NCBI GenBank assembly: GCA_021399435.1
Contig: JAJTUP010000022.1
Location: forward strand, 310,001 to 374,000
Direction of reading: 5' to 3'
Source of the DNA: Diaporthe sp. PMI_573
Lineage: Eukaryota > Ascomycota > Sordariomycetes > Diaporthales > Diaporthaceae
Length of the DNA: 64,000 nt
A program made the translations under genes and the position numbers. The notes under the pieces were generated by a model. That model ran no database searches and was not told the origin of the DNA. It was given only the letters and a program-made list of their open reading frames with translations. Shown here one piece after another: positions 1 through 12,205 of this stretch. Positions within the stretch are counted from its first letter, which is position 1, and each line of letters opens with the position of its first letter.

Positions 1-957
1 GACGCGAAGCAGCTGCTTGGTGGGTGGGTAGGACTGGATGTCTGAGCACCACGTCAGGAGGTCGCGGCGCGTCGTGACCAGCTCCCGGGCCTGGTCCTCG
101 CCCCAGACTGTGGGCCAGCGACCCTTTGTCGTCCGCAGCATGACGGGCTTGTCACGCAAGAATCTCGGCACCATGAGGGTCTCGAGGAGCTCCTCAACGT
201 CGGACTCGTCATTGGGGGCGGATATGCCAATGGCTCCCCCAACCTTGAAGTCGACGCCCTCCTCGTCTGGGTAGTTGGTGATGTCGATGTCGAAGTGGAA
301 GGTCCTCTTCTCCGCGCCAACCCGCGTCAACTCGCGTGCCTTGTGCAAACGAGCTGGGAACACGTGGTGTGGGGGGTGGGGCTGGACGAAGCTGGGGGGC
401 TGGATGGTGGTGTCGAGATCCTCGAGTGATAACTGTTGCAGGGTCTTCTGTGTGCTCTGGACCAGAGCCTCGCTGACTCCATCGCCAGCCTCAGTGCCAC
501 TTGACGCAGTTGTTGGGGCAGGCGAGGGTACATCGGACGGGCGCCGCAGTGGCTCCAGGAAGGCAGTCTGCTCCGGCAGGTCGACAACGTTGCTCAACAC
601 GATCGGAATCTCGTCGATCTTAAGACAGAGTGACCGGAAGGCATCGTTGTCCGGGTGTTGGACCTTTTCCTGCTGGACCCCAGTCTTCTTTGCGCCAATG
701 TTCATACAGCAACCTCCGCCGCAGCACCGTGCAGCTAGCTGTTGGGTAGATTCTCCTGTGATGCGCTGGACATCGGCAGCGCTCTGAGCAATGAGGCGGG
801 TAGAGGCGCGCCTGCGTCTAGGCTCGGAGGCGGGGTTGGTCTCGTCCACATCCTGTTCCTCTGCTGACTGCTCTGAGAAAGTGAGAGAGGGCGCGATGGA
901 AGGGGCCTTGGGACCGGTAGGCTCCTCGGGCGCACAGCAGTTGCCAGACTCGGCCAT
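1..957 (-). CDS. Diflavin-reductase-type FAD-domain protein (5' part, cut by window edge)
   Basis: The minus frame opens at the ATG at 957 and stays open to base 1 (319 codons), so the C-terminal half lies outside the window. The first 50 residues are acidic and Ser/Pro-rich. Paired cysteines occur at residues 7-8, 78-79 and 83-84, the last four in a C-C-G-G-G-C-C cluster that could bind metal. From about residue 220 the sequence resembles the connecting/FAD-binding domain of the cytochrome P450 reductase, sulfite reductase and methionine synthase reductase family: a strand like HFDIDI, then GGAIGISAPND, then VEELLETL. No N-terminal FMN (flavodoxin) domain is seen, so this looks like an FAD/NAD(P)H half-module with a Cys-rich leader. 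The family assignment rests on pattern recognition; the electron acceptor cannot be inferred. Confidence 0.6.
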   Translation of the reverse strand, partial: MAESGNCCAPEEPTGPKAPSIAPSLTFSEQSAEEQDVDETNPASEPRRRRASTRLIAQSAADVQRITGESTQQLAARCCGGGCCMNIGAKKTGVQQEKVQHPDNDAFRSLCLKIDEIPIVLSNVVDLPEQTAFLEPLRRPSDVPSPAPTTASSGTEAGDGVSEALVQSTQKTLQQLSLEDLDTTIQPPSFVQPHPPHHVFPARLHKARELTRVGAEKRTFHFDIDITNYPDEEGVDFKVGGAIGISAPNDESDVEELLETLMVPRFLRDKPVMLRTTKGRWPTVWGEDQARELVTTRRDLLTWCSDIQSYPPTKQLLRV

Positions 958-3900
958 GACGCGGGCAGTCTGGGTGTGCATCATGTTGGCTGGCGAGGAG
1001 GTTGGGACGGTGGTAGACGGTGGGTTCGAGCTGAGCCCACTGGTTGGGGGGCAGAGACGGGAGTGGGAAGGTTGCGACTGACGCAGGTATGAAGGAAAGG
1101 GTGCGGATGGTGGTGTTTGTTGGTAGTGGGTGTTAGTCTGCCGAATGCATAACCGTCCTTTGGGAGATGTGAGCCTTAAAATATCAGACGTTCGAGCCAC
1201 GGCCGTTGTGGTTGGGGTGTGCAGCAGCGTGTTGTATAAAACTCAAAAGTAATCAGGGTCGAGATGATTTGAGATGGTGAGAAATCAGGGGCAAGCGGTT
1301 GACTGCGTTGGCCTGAGGAAGATGCAAGACAGTATGACACAACAAAGAGCAGCAGTTACTCGGTCAGGTTAAATGTAGTTGCTGGGTCAGGAATTGGGCC
1401 GGGCTGAGGTGTGGTCAACGGGATAAATGAACGATGGTGCTGGTGACCGAGGTTGGGTGGACGGGCGGCGGACCTTTTGGTTTTCTTGGACGGCCAAGGC
1501 TAGGGTGGCTTATCAGATCGCGCCCCCCGGTCTGGCCATGTCCATGATGAGCAAAGACTGACTTATTACACAGTACGCGGGTGCACGGCTGATTGTGTAA
1601 TGAACTAATGATGCTCCGATTGCCCAATTGGCACTGCTCCTCGGAGCCACTGTGCGACTAAGCCTAATAAACCTTTGGGGGGAGGGGCCGATGCTCGGTG
1701 CTGGCCGATGGTGGAATGGGAGTCTGGCAGTCAGAGGCTTAGAGCAGGGGGCCTGGCTGCCCTGGCTTGCCTGGGTGGGGCCTTGCTGCTCCTCTGCGGT
1801 GCTCCTCCCTCTCAACTCCCACCCACACCCACCTTCCCGGCTCGTTGGGATTGCCAGGGTCCCCCGGGGAAAAGACTGCGCGTCTTGCCATTTCTCCTTA
1901 ATTTTCTGGGGCCGTCTGGGCCTGCTCTTAATATGGAAGGCCACGAAGCCCAGCACGCAAGCACCGCGGCGCACACATTAGGATACGCAACACGCAGCAG
2001 CGGTGCGTGAGGCTCAGCGGTCGTGGACAGCCTGTTGTGCTCTGTATCCTAATTTCAATTGATGCACCCAATTCCCCAGACCCGGCCGGGCCCAGCCTTG
2101 CCTGCATTGGAGCACGCATGCCACAAGACGGCTGACGTCGTGACCTCGGGACAAAACTGCGGTGTGTGGAGGCGACAACAGGGTGTTACAGTACACTGTA
2201 CGGCACGTACACTACACTAGACTAACCACCACCGTACCGCCTGGTGTCATCTCTTGTCAGATGCACTGCGTATCCTGCGTCCCCAACGGATCGGAAGTAT
2301 TGTGCGCACATGACATGTCATCGCATGACACGACAATCCCACGACACTGCACTGCGCTGCACTACACTACACCGCACCAAGGGACATGACACGGAGGTGC
2401 TGGAAGTCAATCCTGAGCCGCGGAGGTGGGTAGGGAAAAAAACGGGAGCTTGGCATGTTTTGCCGAGGGGATGTGATGTCAAGGTTCATGATTATAATAG
2501 AAATGCTGGAAACAAACGGGAACGGGGCGCGCGCAGGCGAAGGTTTTTCCCTCGTTTTCGTTCCGGATCCGGCTCAGAGCCCCGGACCACTCGAGGAGAA
2601 ATGCCACCTCTCTCACCCGGTCAGGGGATATACGTTTGTACAATGTCTACACCACATACATTATCTGCCTGTCCACAAGACAACGTCTAAAAAGGAATCT
2701 TCATCGGCAAAGCAGGCGCGTTGCCGATAGGAAGGATGCCACCATGTCCCCACCATCTGACGATAGCCATCCTGATCCCCTTTGTTATTTCCGCTTCAAT
2801 CCCCCAGGACGTCTTCCGTGCAGGAATGATTAACCATAATTCTAGAACCGACCCCACACAATCATGCAGCAGCGCTCGTTGACGTTGCCGAACCCCCAGC
2901 CGAACGGCCCAACCGGCTTCGCCCTATCAGCATTTCCACACCAGCAAAAAAACCGGGCGGGCTGCCCCGGCACAAAGTTTCGCGCAGCGCACCAAAGGCT
3001 AGGAGAATCTAAGGCGCGAACGGGTGCTCCTCGGAGCCTTCCACTGCAGCCCGGGCTGGAGCGGGCAGACAATAGATGGGGGTGCTTGCACAGTGCGACG
3101 CGGCACTCTCGAACAGAGCCTAAATCTTATCAGATCCGCCACTTATTCCGACATCGGGCGACCAGACATTCCCTCGGCTTCCTGCGTTAGCGCTTGTTCG
3201 TGTGGTGCACCGTCCCTTGTCCCCCCTTGGAGCTGACAACAGCCCCCAAGGAGAGCTGATCGATCAGATAAGATTACGGGCTGGGACACTCATTTCCAAC
3301 CATGTCACACCGACTTACACGCGATCCGGGCAACGACCATCCCGTCCTCCAGCTGGGGCTGATTTGACTTTGTTGAGCCAATCACCCATGTTCCCCGGTG
3401 CGCCCGTCCAAGCCTGGCTGGCCTGGGCGAGCATCGAGTTATCCAACCATGTACGCGTACTCGCTGGCATGTTATGATGACTGCTTTTGGTTCGCGTATA
3501 TGCTACCCCGGGCTCTACAACGACCCCCCTGTTTGGCAGGCCTGTCTACCCCTTTGTTGCTAGCAGCGGTCGAGTGCTTCGAGAAGAAGGGCACAGGTCC
3601 ACCAAGCTCAACCACGTCCAGCAACACTGTGGATGCTGGGCGATCGGTGCCACAGTCAAGGAGCCCGGGACATGTGTCACAACCACATGCGACAGGGTGA
3701 AAACAGGAAATATGAACACTTCTCCCCGGGAAGTCCGGCCCGGATACAGCAGCCAACGTGTGGAGAGCCAAGCAGCCCATTTGCAAGTCATCATCTCAGT
3801 GTCCCATGGTCCATCTGGCATCTTTGTTCCCACCGGGACAACACAGGACTGGAGACAACCCGCCGTGGACTCGACTTGACGTGTCAGCAGGATTTTCCGA

Positions 3901-6900
3901 ATGCAAGCCTGTAGCCAACGAAATCGACCATGGTGAAAGGTTCACTGCCGCCCTGGCAGCCTTTCAAAACTGATTAGACCTGCAGAACAACACACCTGCC
4001 GCAGAGACATCCACCACGGCCGAACACGGACATCCAGGAGCTGACTGCGACGCCCGATATCAACAAGACACGCGTGTTGGTCGACGACGTGTACACCTCC
4101 CTTGATCATCGGCAGAGCGGGTTCATACCCTTGCGATAGTCCTGCCACCCGATGCGTCCCGAGGCCATGAGGAGACAACCGTGTACTAGCTCACATTGTG
4201 GCATCCTGGAATTTAGTAGCCCTGCCTCAATTATTTCCGATGACAGAGGCACAGGTATGGAAGAGGATTTGTTACTTTCCTGTCTGCTGTCATACCTGCT
4301 TCCACGCAATACACAGCACAATTGTGTCGCCCGCGGTCACGTCTCCAACTCCATGTCGTTTCTCGCATGTCACATGCGTCTAGCACCTTTCTTGCGACCT
4401 CCTTCCGTGCTTTTCCTGCCAGCGGAATACAGCTCCGTGGTATTCGATACCCTGACCCGAGTGCTGCTGTGTTCGCCCTTAGCGAGTATAGGTTGGGCGT
4501 AGTTGGCCCGTTGTACAGGACTCCCTCCCACCCAACACTTGGGAAGTGGCAGAGCCTCTGCATAACTTGCGTTAGAGTGAGGCGAGGGCGCTTATTCCCA
4601 TATTCGTGCTTGGTATTGTTTGTGCTCGTCATGACGCACACAGGAATCATCATTTTCAGGGACGCGCTGGCAACCGCCAGTATCTGTCAGCGGGGACGCA
4701 CGACAATGGCTGCAGGAGCATGACTTCTCGGCAATGGGAAGAATGTACACTTGTAGATGAAGCCTCAATGTCATATCCCAGGGCCAAGCAGCACACTTGT
4801 GGTATTAGATGTGGCCAAGGTGAACGAAAATAACGACTCGATTTCAATAGATGCTGAAGTCATTCTCGCAGTTTTCCATCAAGATCGACTATCACCGCGC
4901 GATGTATCAATGAAGCTGTCCATTGAATGCGAGGAACACATCCCCCCCCCAAAAAAAAGCCTAAGACACAGCTAACAATGAACCCGGTGGGCACTGGTCT
5001 CTTCTTTTTGAGATCATCCACGGCGAGTCGTTGCCCCCTTTCGAGGTGTGGCCAGCATTACACCTGAAGCCGCCGAAGCGCTCGTGGTGGCCGGTCCCCA
5101 ACCCCCAAGACGAGAAACCTGACGCGTAGGGAGCAGCTGGCGTGTGTGTTGAGAGTCTTGAGTGACTTCCAGTCGACGGGCTGCTCAGCCTCAACTGCCA
5201 GCATTCTCAGGCGCCATTCTTTCTGGCCGAGAAGAGTCGGTGCTTGCTGTTGCCCCTTTTTGCCCCTTGATTGCGAGCTCATTGGCCCCGGGCCTAACTC
5301 GACCTGCCGACACTTCTTTCTTGGCCACTGCCACGGTCGGTGTTGTTGACGCTGCCAGCTTCCAAAAGGTTACCTTGATATCTTGAGGCTCGCGAACTCT
5401 CGCGGACTGTTGTGTCTGCAATTGCCCCTCGATCGGTCTGTTCGCCCATTCCAGGCTCAGAACTTTTTCTCTTTGTCTGTTCGAACTCTCAATCAGACCA
5501 TTCTCCGTTCAGTCGTCGTGAAGTAAATCCACTGGTGCTCCGACTCATCGGTAACTGTACCCATGTGGCACCTGGCAAAGTCAGACAGGTGGCCGAGAAA
5601 AGCACCCATGACATGCTCAAATGGTGCCTGGGTAAGGTCATGCTGTTCCGCAGATACGAGACCTATTGAGGCACGTCGAGCTGACGGCGTGACTGAGGTT
5701 CTAGCCGTACAACAATAGCTTTCGTGGGAGCAAAAGACAAGGACTCAAATATCGCATGAGCCGAGCAACCCAAGTCGTCCCTGTCCAGGCGCAACGACTA
5801 TCGCAGAGCACGTTTGCCCACCCAGTAAGAGTGTTACTTTATGGGCCCAAACGGCTCTGATGCTCTGTCAGGTTCGTCTCCCGAGGTCCCTGCAGTCCTG
5901 ATCAGCATTGACAAGTCCCTGGAATCAATCCGAAGTCAAGAAAAAGGGACCAGCGACATGCGCGCCCTCAAGGTTCGCGACTATCTCGATTTCGGCAACG
6001 GATACGAGAAAGAGGAATTACCTAGCTAAGTAAAACAACCAGATGCGGTGGCAAACCTTGAAAAACGAGCCCAATTCGTCCCAACAACAAAACCTGTCAT
6101 AGGGCTGGCTTTCCCCCGTGATATATAGACTTTGACGCAATGTCTTGTGTCCGTGAGCCTCCCGGTTTCGCTTTCTCGGCTTGCGGGAGGCTGGCCCCCA
6201 AAAATAAGTCGGCCGAGAGTCTTGATCGCAAGAATCATCCTGTGGAAAGCCTAGTGGCACTTACTTGGCGCCTGTCTCTTTCACCTTTTCTCCGTAATTT
6301 TTAGGGTTAACCTTTTCCTCTCACTGACATCCGCAGAACTCAATGTGTCTCTGTGGGAGTCTGTTTGCCTTTGATGATCTCCGAGCGGCGATGGGATGAA
6401 ACAGGCGAGGAACATTTCCGAGAAACATTCCGTCCTCCCGTCTGGGGACCACGCGGCCGTCAATGTGCTCACTTGCTAGTGCTTACTGGACTGGACGCTT
6501 CCACTATTGTGCGAAGAACGAAGCATCCGGTGGGCAGGAGTGCGAGATGCGTGCCTAGGATTCTGGGTATGCTTGTCAAAGTCAAGTCAACGAGGCGATT
6601 TGATTGCCTGGAGGTCACAACCTGACGGGCAAGCTTTCTTGTCTCCCACAATCAGATCAGCTGACAGATCGAGCATCGATCTCGACGGGAAGATTGAGTA
6701 GCTCGAGCTGTGCAGAAGGTGTGCACACCAAGCATGTGTAGATCGTGTGCCTGTTGGCGGGCCGGCGGATTATGCTTGTCGTTCGTGTCACGTTCGATGC
6801 TACCACCAATTGAATGTTTACGTCTCAGGCCTCGGTAAGCTAAATGTCCCGCACCACAGTCAGGCTGACCAGCGCTTGGCATCACCGAGTCAATGCTTGA

Positions 6901-8325
6901 GGCCATTCTTCAGCTCTGTCCATCTCTTGCTTCCATGGCACACAACGTCATTGTGTCTAGCCGGGACGGTAATTGGCCCCAGCATTGGTGACGGTGAAGT
7001 TCGGTGTGCCGCAAGGCGCCAGTGCAATTGATCCGAAATGCTCCCAGCCTTATTACCAGACGCGCGGGCGGGTCTGATACAGTCGTCACCTGGCCGTCAA
7101 GGGATAGTGCGAGCATGTTAAGGCCATGGTTCAGCGCTGGTCGGAGTTCCCGGCCGCACGGAGACAGCCGAAGGAAGGTATAAGCCTATTCATCTAAGGC
7201 AGAACACAGGGTGCCTAGGAACGACGGCCTGGCACTGGTGACACATGCGGCTCAAGTTGCCCACCCACTCGGTATGGATCCGCAGGGCTATTTGGGACGA
7301 AAATGTCTTGGCAGGAGCAGATTATATGTACGCTTGTGACCTCTCATGTTTGGAGCGGTTAATACGGTTACAGCCGTTACCTTGACGTGCGAACCTGGTT
7401 CTAGTCCTCTCACCCTGTTCGTTGGAGCGGACGCCGATGTGGTTTTGCATTGTTATTTACGCGTGAGCATCGGCAGATCTACGATTCGTGGGGGAAAGAC
7501 AGGACGAATGCCGGGCGAAACCACGGCGAATTGGTGAGATGTTTGATGGGAACCAGACTGCTCGGAAAGCTTGCTCAAGTGACGACGACAGGGTGCCATT
7601 GATGACGGCTTCTGTTTTGCAGTAGGCATTGAGCCCCCGGTGCGAGTTGGAGCTACAGGCATGTGATGGGTTTTCGGGCCTGAAGGCCTCGAGACTGTTA
7701 CGTTGCTCTGGACACATGTGGCAGGAGGATGATCGGGCAACGGCCGAGTCCCGGAGATTCGGACAACAGACAGGAGAGGTCAGGGTCCTCGGGGCATGTA
7801 TTGGTTTGGCCAGGTATCCTGCTGGGTTTTAAACTCGGCATATGTGGGGAGGAATTGTTACAAAAGCTTGTGTGGCTTGTTGCTAGTTGATTGTTGCTTG
7901 TTGGTCCCTGGCAGGGCGAGGAGACGGAGAAGGCGTACTGTGGAGGAGAAGGAAGAAAGAGGTGAGGTCCATTTCTACCGGTGATGCGGCTGCGACAGTG
8001 GAGGCTGCAAGCACATGGGCCAGGGACTGCCCGTTCTGTGGCGGGTATGGCTGCTCTAAGGCTGATAGTCTCCACTAGGCGGAAAATCTCCGGCTGTTAG
8101 CCACACACGATCCCCAAGGCGCATGGGGCTATTGCGTGCAGTCGTCTGGGTCATGGTGCACTAACAGGATCGACCAGCGTGGTCCAAGCGAGATCTTGAA
8201 GCGCGGCTGAAGCTGTTCCCGACACCTCCCCTGGCCTGCTCGTTTCAGATGGCAGCAGCAAATCACGTCTCACCTGCTGGGCTGGGGCAAGTGCACGCCC
8301 GACCGACCGACCTCCTTCCTGCCGC

Positions 8326-8349
8326 GGTGCCACGGTGCCACGGTGCCAC
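8326..8349. repeat. Three tandem copies of an 8-bp unit
   Basis: The unit GGTGCCAC occurs three times head to tail without a mismatch, flanked by related GC-rich sequence. It is intergenic and probably a small slippage repeat. Confidence 0.8.
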
Positions 8350-8739
8350 GGCGGGCAGGCGCGGCCAGGTACCCGCAGCAGGAGGAAGTGCTTAGTTCTT
8401 AGTTCTCCGACTTCTGTTACTTCTCTTACATCCTGCAACGGCGGCCATGGTCTCATCCCAACCCGGCTGGGACCCAGGCTGGGGGGAGCCACGCCCGTAC
8501 CAACAACACTCTGGATCGGCGGCGCGATACCTCGTCCCTCGACGCAAACAGGTGCCAGCCGCCTTGCCTTGTCTGTCCTCTGAAGCGATGCCAAGCCTCC
8601 GGCACCACCAAGGCCCATGGGGCCTCGCTGTCGTGAGCCCAAATCGGAGACACACAGAGTGTAGCAGACCATTCTGCTGCACTCTGCCCTTCGCCCTATG
8701 CGCTGCCGCCAATTCCCGCCATTTGCCTTGGTCGCCCGA

Positions 8740-9110
8740 TCTTTTTGCTTGTCTTGAGCTGTGTGGGTTTCGTTTCTTGTCTCTCTGTCTCATTATTCAT
8801 CTCGTCTCCTCCACCGCCGTCATTGCTGTCCTACTTTTCCCTCCACCTCCACAGTCACAGTAGGCGCCCGTTCGTTCTCTCTCGCGCCGACTTCTCCCCG
8901 TACTTGCCCCTTTTAGCCGTTCCAGCCTCATCGGGATATCATGTCTGTGCCATATTAGCAGACGGCCGCCGACGGGATCTCGCTTGGCTACCGATGCTGG
9001 GGGTTGGACTGCTGCTTGTTCTTCTTCTGCTCTGTTGTGTTCCTCCTGCTCCTCCTCCTCCTCGTGTCGCCCCAGCGCCTCTCCCCCTATTACTCAAAGG
9101 GGACATCCTG
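8740..9110 (+). promoter_or_regulatory. Pyrimidine-rich upstream tract of the P450 gene
   Basis: The plus strand is strongly enriched in C and T, with runs of CTT, TCC and CTCC. CT-rich blocks of this kind commonly lie just before transcription starts in filamentous fungi. The open frame crossing it (8745-9389) codes for Leu/Ser/Pro low-complexity sequence and is most likely not translated. Assigning this as the P450 promoter or leader is inference from position. Confidence 0.35.
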
Positions 9111-9561
9111 GCCTCGACCGATCTTTTACTTTCCCTTACCGGATGCGATACTTCGTCATCTCTTCTCTTCTTACTCACAATAACATTCCTTCCGTTCGGC
9201 TTCCGGCTCCCCTTTCTCGGGCAGCAGATGGCCTGCGCCTTCTCTTGTATACCTACTTCCTGGCCTGCTGTGCTCGTGCCGAGCATTGTTTTGCTCAAAC
9301 CTTTTTCTTCAATCATCTCTTCTGCAGCAGCCTCTTGGGATCCGAACATAGTTTTGTTCCTGCATCATATACTTCGCACACCTTCATGAAATAGACCGGC
9401 AGTTTCTTTAGCAGGCGACGACTTCGGCACAGCGACTGGTCATGTGTCAAGCATCGAGTGTAACGACGAGTCCGATGGCAGCCTCACAACCATCCACATA
9501 TACACATTGTTGCCCAGTCGCACCAATGTCCAACACATCTTCCCTAGGCCGCTATTTCAAG

Positions 9562-11156
9562 ATGGAGTCATCCGTCGACTTCATCTCATCCACACCCGTC
9601 GTCGTACGACGCCAGCATCTCAGTTACTATGTCGCCATCGGCGCCATACTACTAGTGGCGTGGCTGTTCCAATCATCACAGACGAACAAAAAGTTGGGAG
9701 TCAAGGCACCTTTCTACAAAGCTTCAATATTAAAATGGTACTTTGATGCCGAGACTTTGGTCCGGGACTCGTACACCAAGGTACGACACCCTCGTAAACA
9801 TGGACCATGTTGACTCATGACGGCTAACTCGTACATCAGTTTCATGACAAGGTATATCAGATCAAGGCGACAGAGGGAGTGCAAGTCTTGGTACCAGCCA
9901 AGCTTGTCGGCGAGTTGAAGGGTCTTCCCGAGGACGTTCTCAGCGCGACCGAGGCTGTCAGCGAGGCCTTGATGAGCAGATATACCAAGTTCTGCCCCGA
10001 GAGACACCAGGATCTGCTGGCGACTTTGGTGCGGACGAGGCTAACACAGAATCTCGCGCGTCTGATTCCGCAACTGAAGGAGGAGGTCGAGTACATCACC
10101 GCGACCGAGTTCCCCGAGTGCAAGGAATGGACTCCCGTCAAGTTCCAACCATTTGCCCTGAGGTGTATCGCACGGACAAGTGGGCGGGCTTTTGTCGGCC
10201 CCTCCATCTGTCGGCAGGAGCAGTGGATGGGAATCAGCATCAACTTTGCAGTGCACATCTTCCTCTCGTTGGTGAAGCTGCAGTTCTTCCCTGCGTGGCT
10301 CAGACCGATCGGGCAGTACCTGGTTTCGGACCTAGGCAAGCTCAGGAAGGACGAGACGGAGGCCAAGGAGATGCTGATCCCCATTATTGAGGAGCGCCTG
10401 CGGGACATGGACTGTCCTGGCTATGAGAAGGCAGATGATCTGATCCAGTGGCTACTCGACGCGCTTCCAGAGGGAGAGAAGAGGGACTATCAAGCTCAGG
10501 CCGAGCTGCAACTCATCCTCAGCGCCGCATCGATCCACACTACCAACAACCTCCTCGTCGACTGCGTGTATGACCTCGCCGCCAACCCGCAATTTGCAGA
10601 GGAGCTCAGACAAGAGGCCATCGCAGTGCTCGAGGGCGACGATAATGGCTGGGCAAGGAAGGACTCGATGAGCAAGCTCAAGAAGCTCGACAGCTTCATG
10701 AAGGAGGTGCAGCGCCTGTCGGGCAACGTCACCTCGTTCATCCGCAAGGTAGTCCAGCCCATCGATCTGTCCGACGGCACTCACCTCCCCGCGGGGACCA
10801 AGGTGCTCGCCCCACAGTGCGGCATCAGCCACGACGAGCGGTACTTCCCGGACCCGGACCGATTCGATGCCCTGCGCTTCTACGAGATGCGTCAGCGCAG
10901 CGAGGACGACATGAATAGGCACCAGTTCACAAGCATCAACGATACCAACATGAACTTTGGAGCGGGCAAGCACGCCTGCCCCGGCCGCTTCTTCGCCGGC
11001 AACGAGATCAAGATGATCTTGGCGTACTTCCTCATCAACTTCGACATCAAGCTGAAGGAAGGGGAATCGAGGCCCAAGGGCATGATGCTGATGATGTCTA
11101 AGACACCCGACCCGAACGCGGAGATCCTGTTCCGGCGGCGGACGGTGGATGCGTGA
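9562..11156 (+). CDS. Cytochrome P450 monooxygenase
   Basis: Two exons, 9562-9780 and 9840-11156, give 511 residues, a normal fungal P450 length. The intron (59 nt) has donor GTACGA, a branch-like CTAAC and acceptor CAG. A single membrane anchor lies near residues 20-40 (YYVAIGAILLVAWLF), which places the enzyme on the ER membrane. Further motifs are an I-helix variant SIHTTNN, the ExxR motif in FMKEVQRL and the haem-binding FGAGKHACPGRF, with Cys about 453 as thiolate ligand. The I-helix and haem-loop wording is closest to fungal diterpene/kaurene-oxidase-like P450s, but the substrate is unknown. The start at 9562 gives a clean anchor; in-frame ATGs at 9442, 9475 and 9526 would add up to 40 residues of poor character. 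No biosynthetic partners are adjacent. Confidence 0.93.
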
Positions 11157-12205
11157 GGGAATTGAAGGTTCTATGCGATGCCAGCTCAATGGGAGCGGGC
11201 GGTGTTTCGACCCTGAAGAGCGAGCGAGTTGGACGACCAAACGATGATACCCTGGAAGCAGTAGAGAAAGCACACCGATACGCAAAACGCCCGACATTAC
11301 ACCTTTTTTCTCAAGAACATCAGTCGACTCGCAGGGAGACGTCGACACGCAATGACGGCCAATATAGAGCCGGCACAGAGCCGGCACGCCTGGAGCATTA
11401 CGTTCATCGTACAATCAATTCATGACTATTACTACAACTACATACCGGCATTATTTCAGAATTCCTACGGGGACCAAAGGTTGGCCCCGTACAGGGGAAA
11501 AGAGCCAACGCGGCATACACATACAAGGCATGGGCCTGGAGCTCTTCTGTCGAAAACAACCCAACCAACAGACCATATATATTTAATGTACATAAACAAA
11601 ACGACGCTTGCTCATGGAGGAAGGCAAGCCCGCGGTGTTACTTGTCCACCCGACTCGTGAGGTGTTCTCACGCATTCACACCCTTGTACGCACACATACA
11701 TAGTTAGTCAAGGGAGTTGGCGTCAAGCAGGCGAAAGCGGCGTGTGCACGTCCGCACATTCTTGAATTCAGACTTTTGCCTGCATAATTTAAAGCATTCT
11801 CCTCATCCAAAGTGCCCCGCATTGATCCACAGCGTTGAGAAGTAGCAAAGGGAAAAATCAACAAACTGTCGGCGACCACGATTCTGTAGTGGCACTCGCT
11901 TCCCCACCCGTTCCTCACATTGGTAGTAATAATATACGAACTGTAAGCACCCGTTGGGGTGCTCCCGACTCCTAGAACTCCGGGCATATTATGATATAAA
12001 ACAAGTCAACATTGCCGTTCCGCTTTGGCTTGAGACAAACTCTCGGTGATGATGTCCTGCCAAGCTGTGCGGGACTAGACCTGCCAACGCCAACGCTATG
12101 CAAGAACCACGCCCTCGTCCTGACCCGACAACATTTCAATCTCCTCGTCAAACCCCGCTCGGAGCTATAATTCCCAGATACGTACGACAAAAGCCCCCGT
12201 GAGCC
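11157..12205. other. Intergenic, between convergent genes
   Basis: This holds the 3' flanks of the P450 gene (+) and the protease gene (-). It is AT-richer than the coding sequence and has no credible reading frame. Confidence 0.6.

Larger units (their letters stand above)
958..9441. other. Gene-poor stretch
   Basis: No reading frame here looks like a protein. All ORFs are short, start at random and lack recognisable domains or consistent splice signals. The part next to 957 must hold the promoter of the FAD-domain gene. The part from about 8.7 kb onward is pyrimidine-rich and precedes the P450 gene. A few homopolymer runs (for example C-then-A runs near 4945-4960) are the only simple repeats noticed besides the 8326-8349 repeat. 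I see no transposon ends or rRNA/tRNA signatures. Confidence 0.5.

Noticed and set aside
5470..5495. tRNA B-box-like TGTTCGAACTC
   Set aside because: The flanking bases do not form a T-arm stem, and no A box, anticodon arm or acceptor stem could be placed.
8745..9389. 214-codon plus-strand frame before the P450 gene
   Set aside because: Leu/Ser/Pro low-complexity product of a pyrimidine-rich leader. No membrane-protein family fits and the start context is poor.
10452..11414. 320-codon minus-strand frame opposite the P450 gene
   Set aside because: It is the antisense shadow of a GC-biased coding exon. The P450 motifs on the plus strand explain the sequence.
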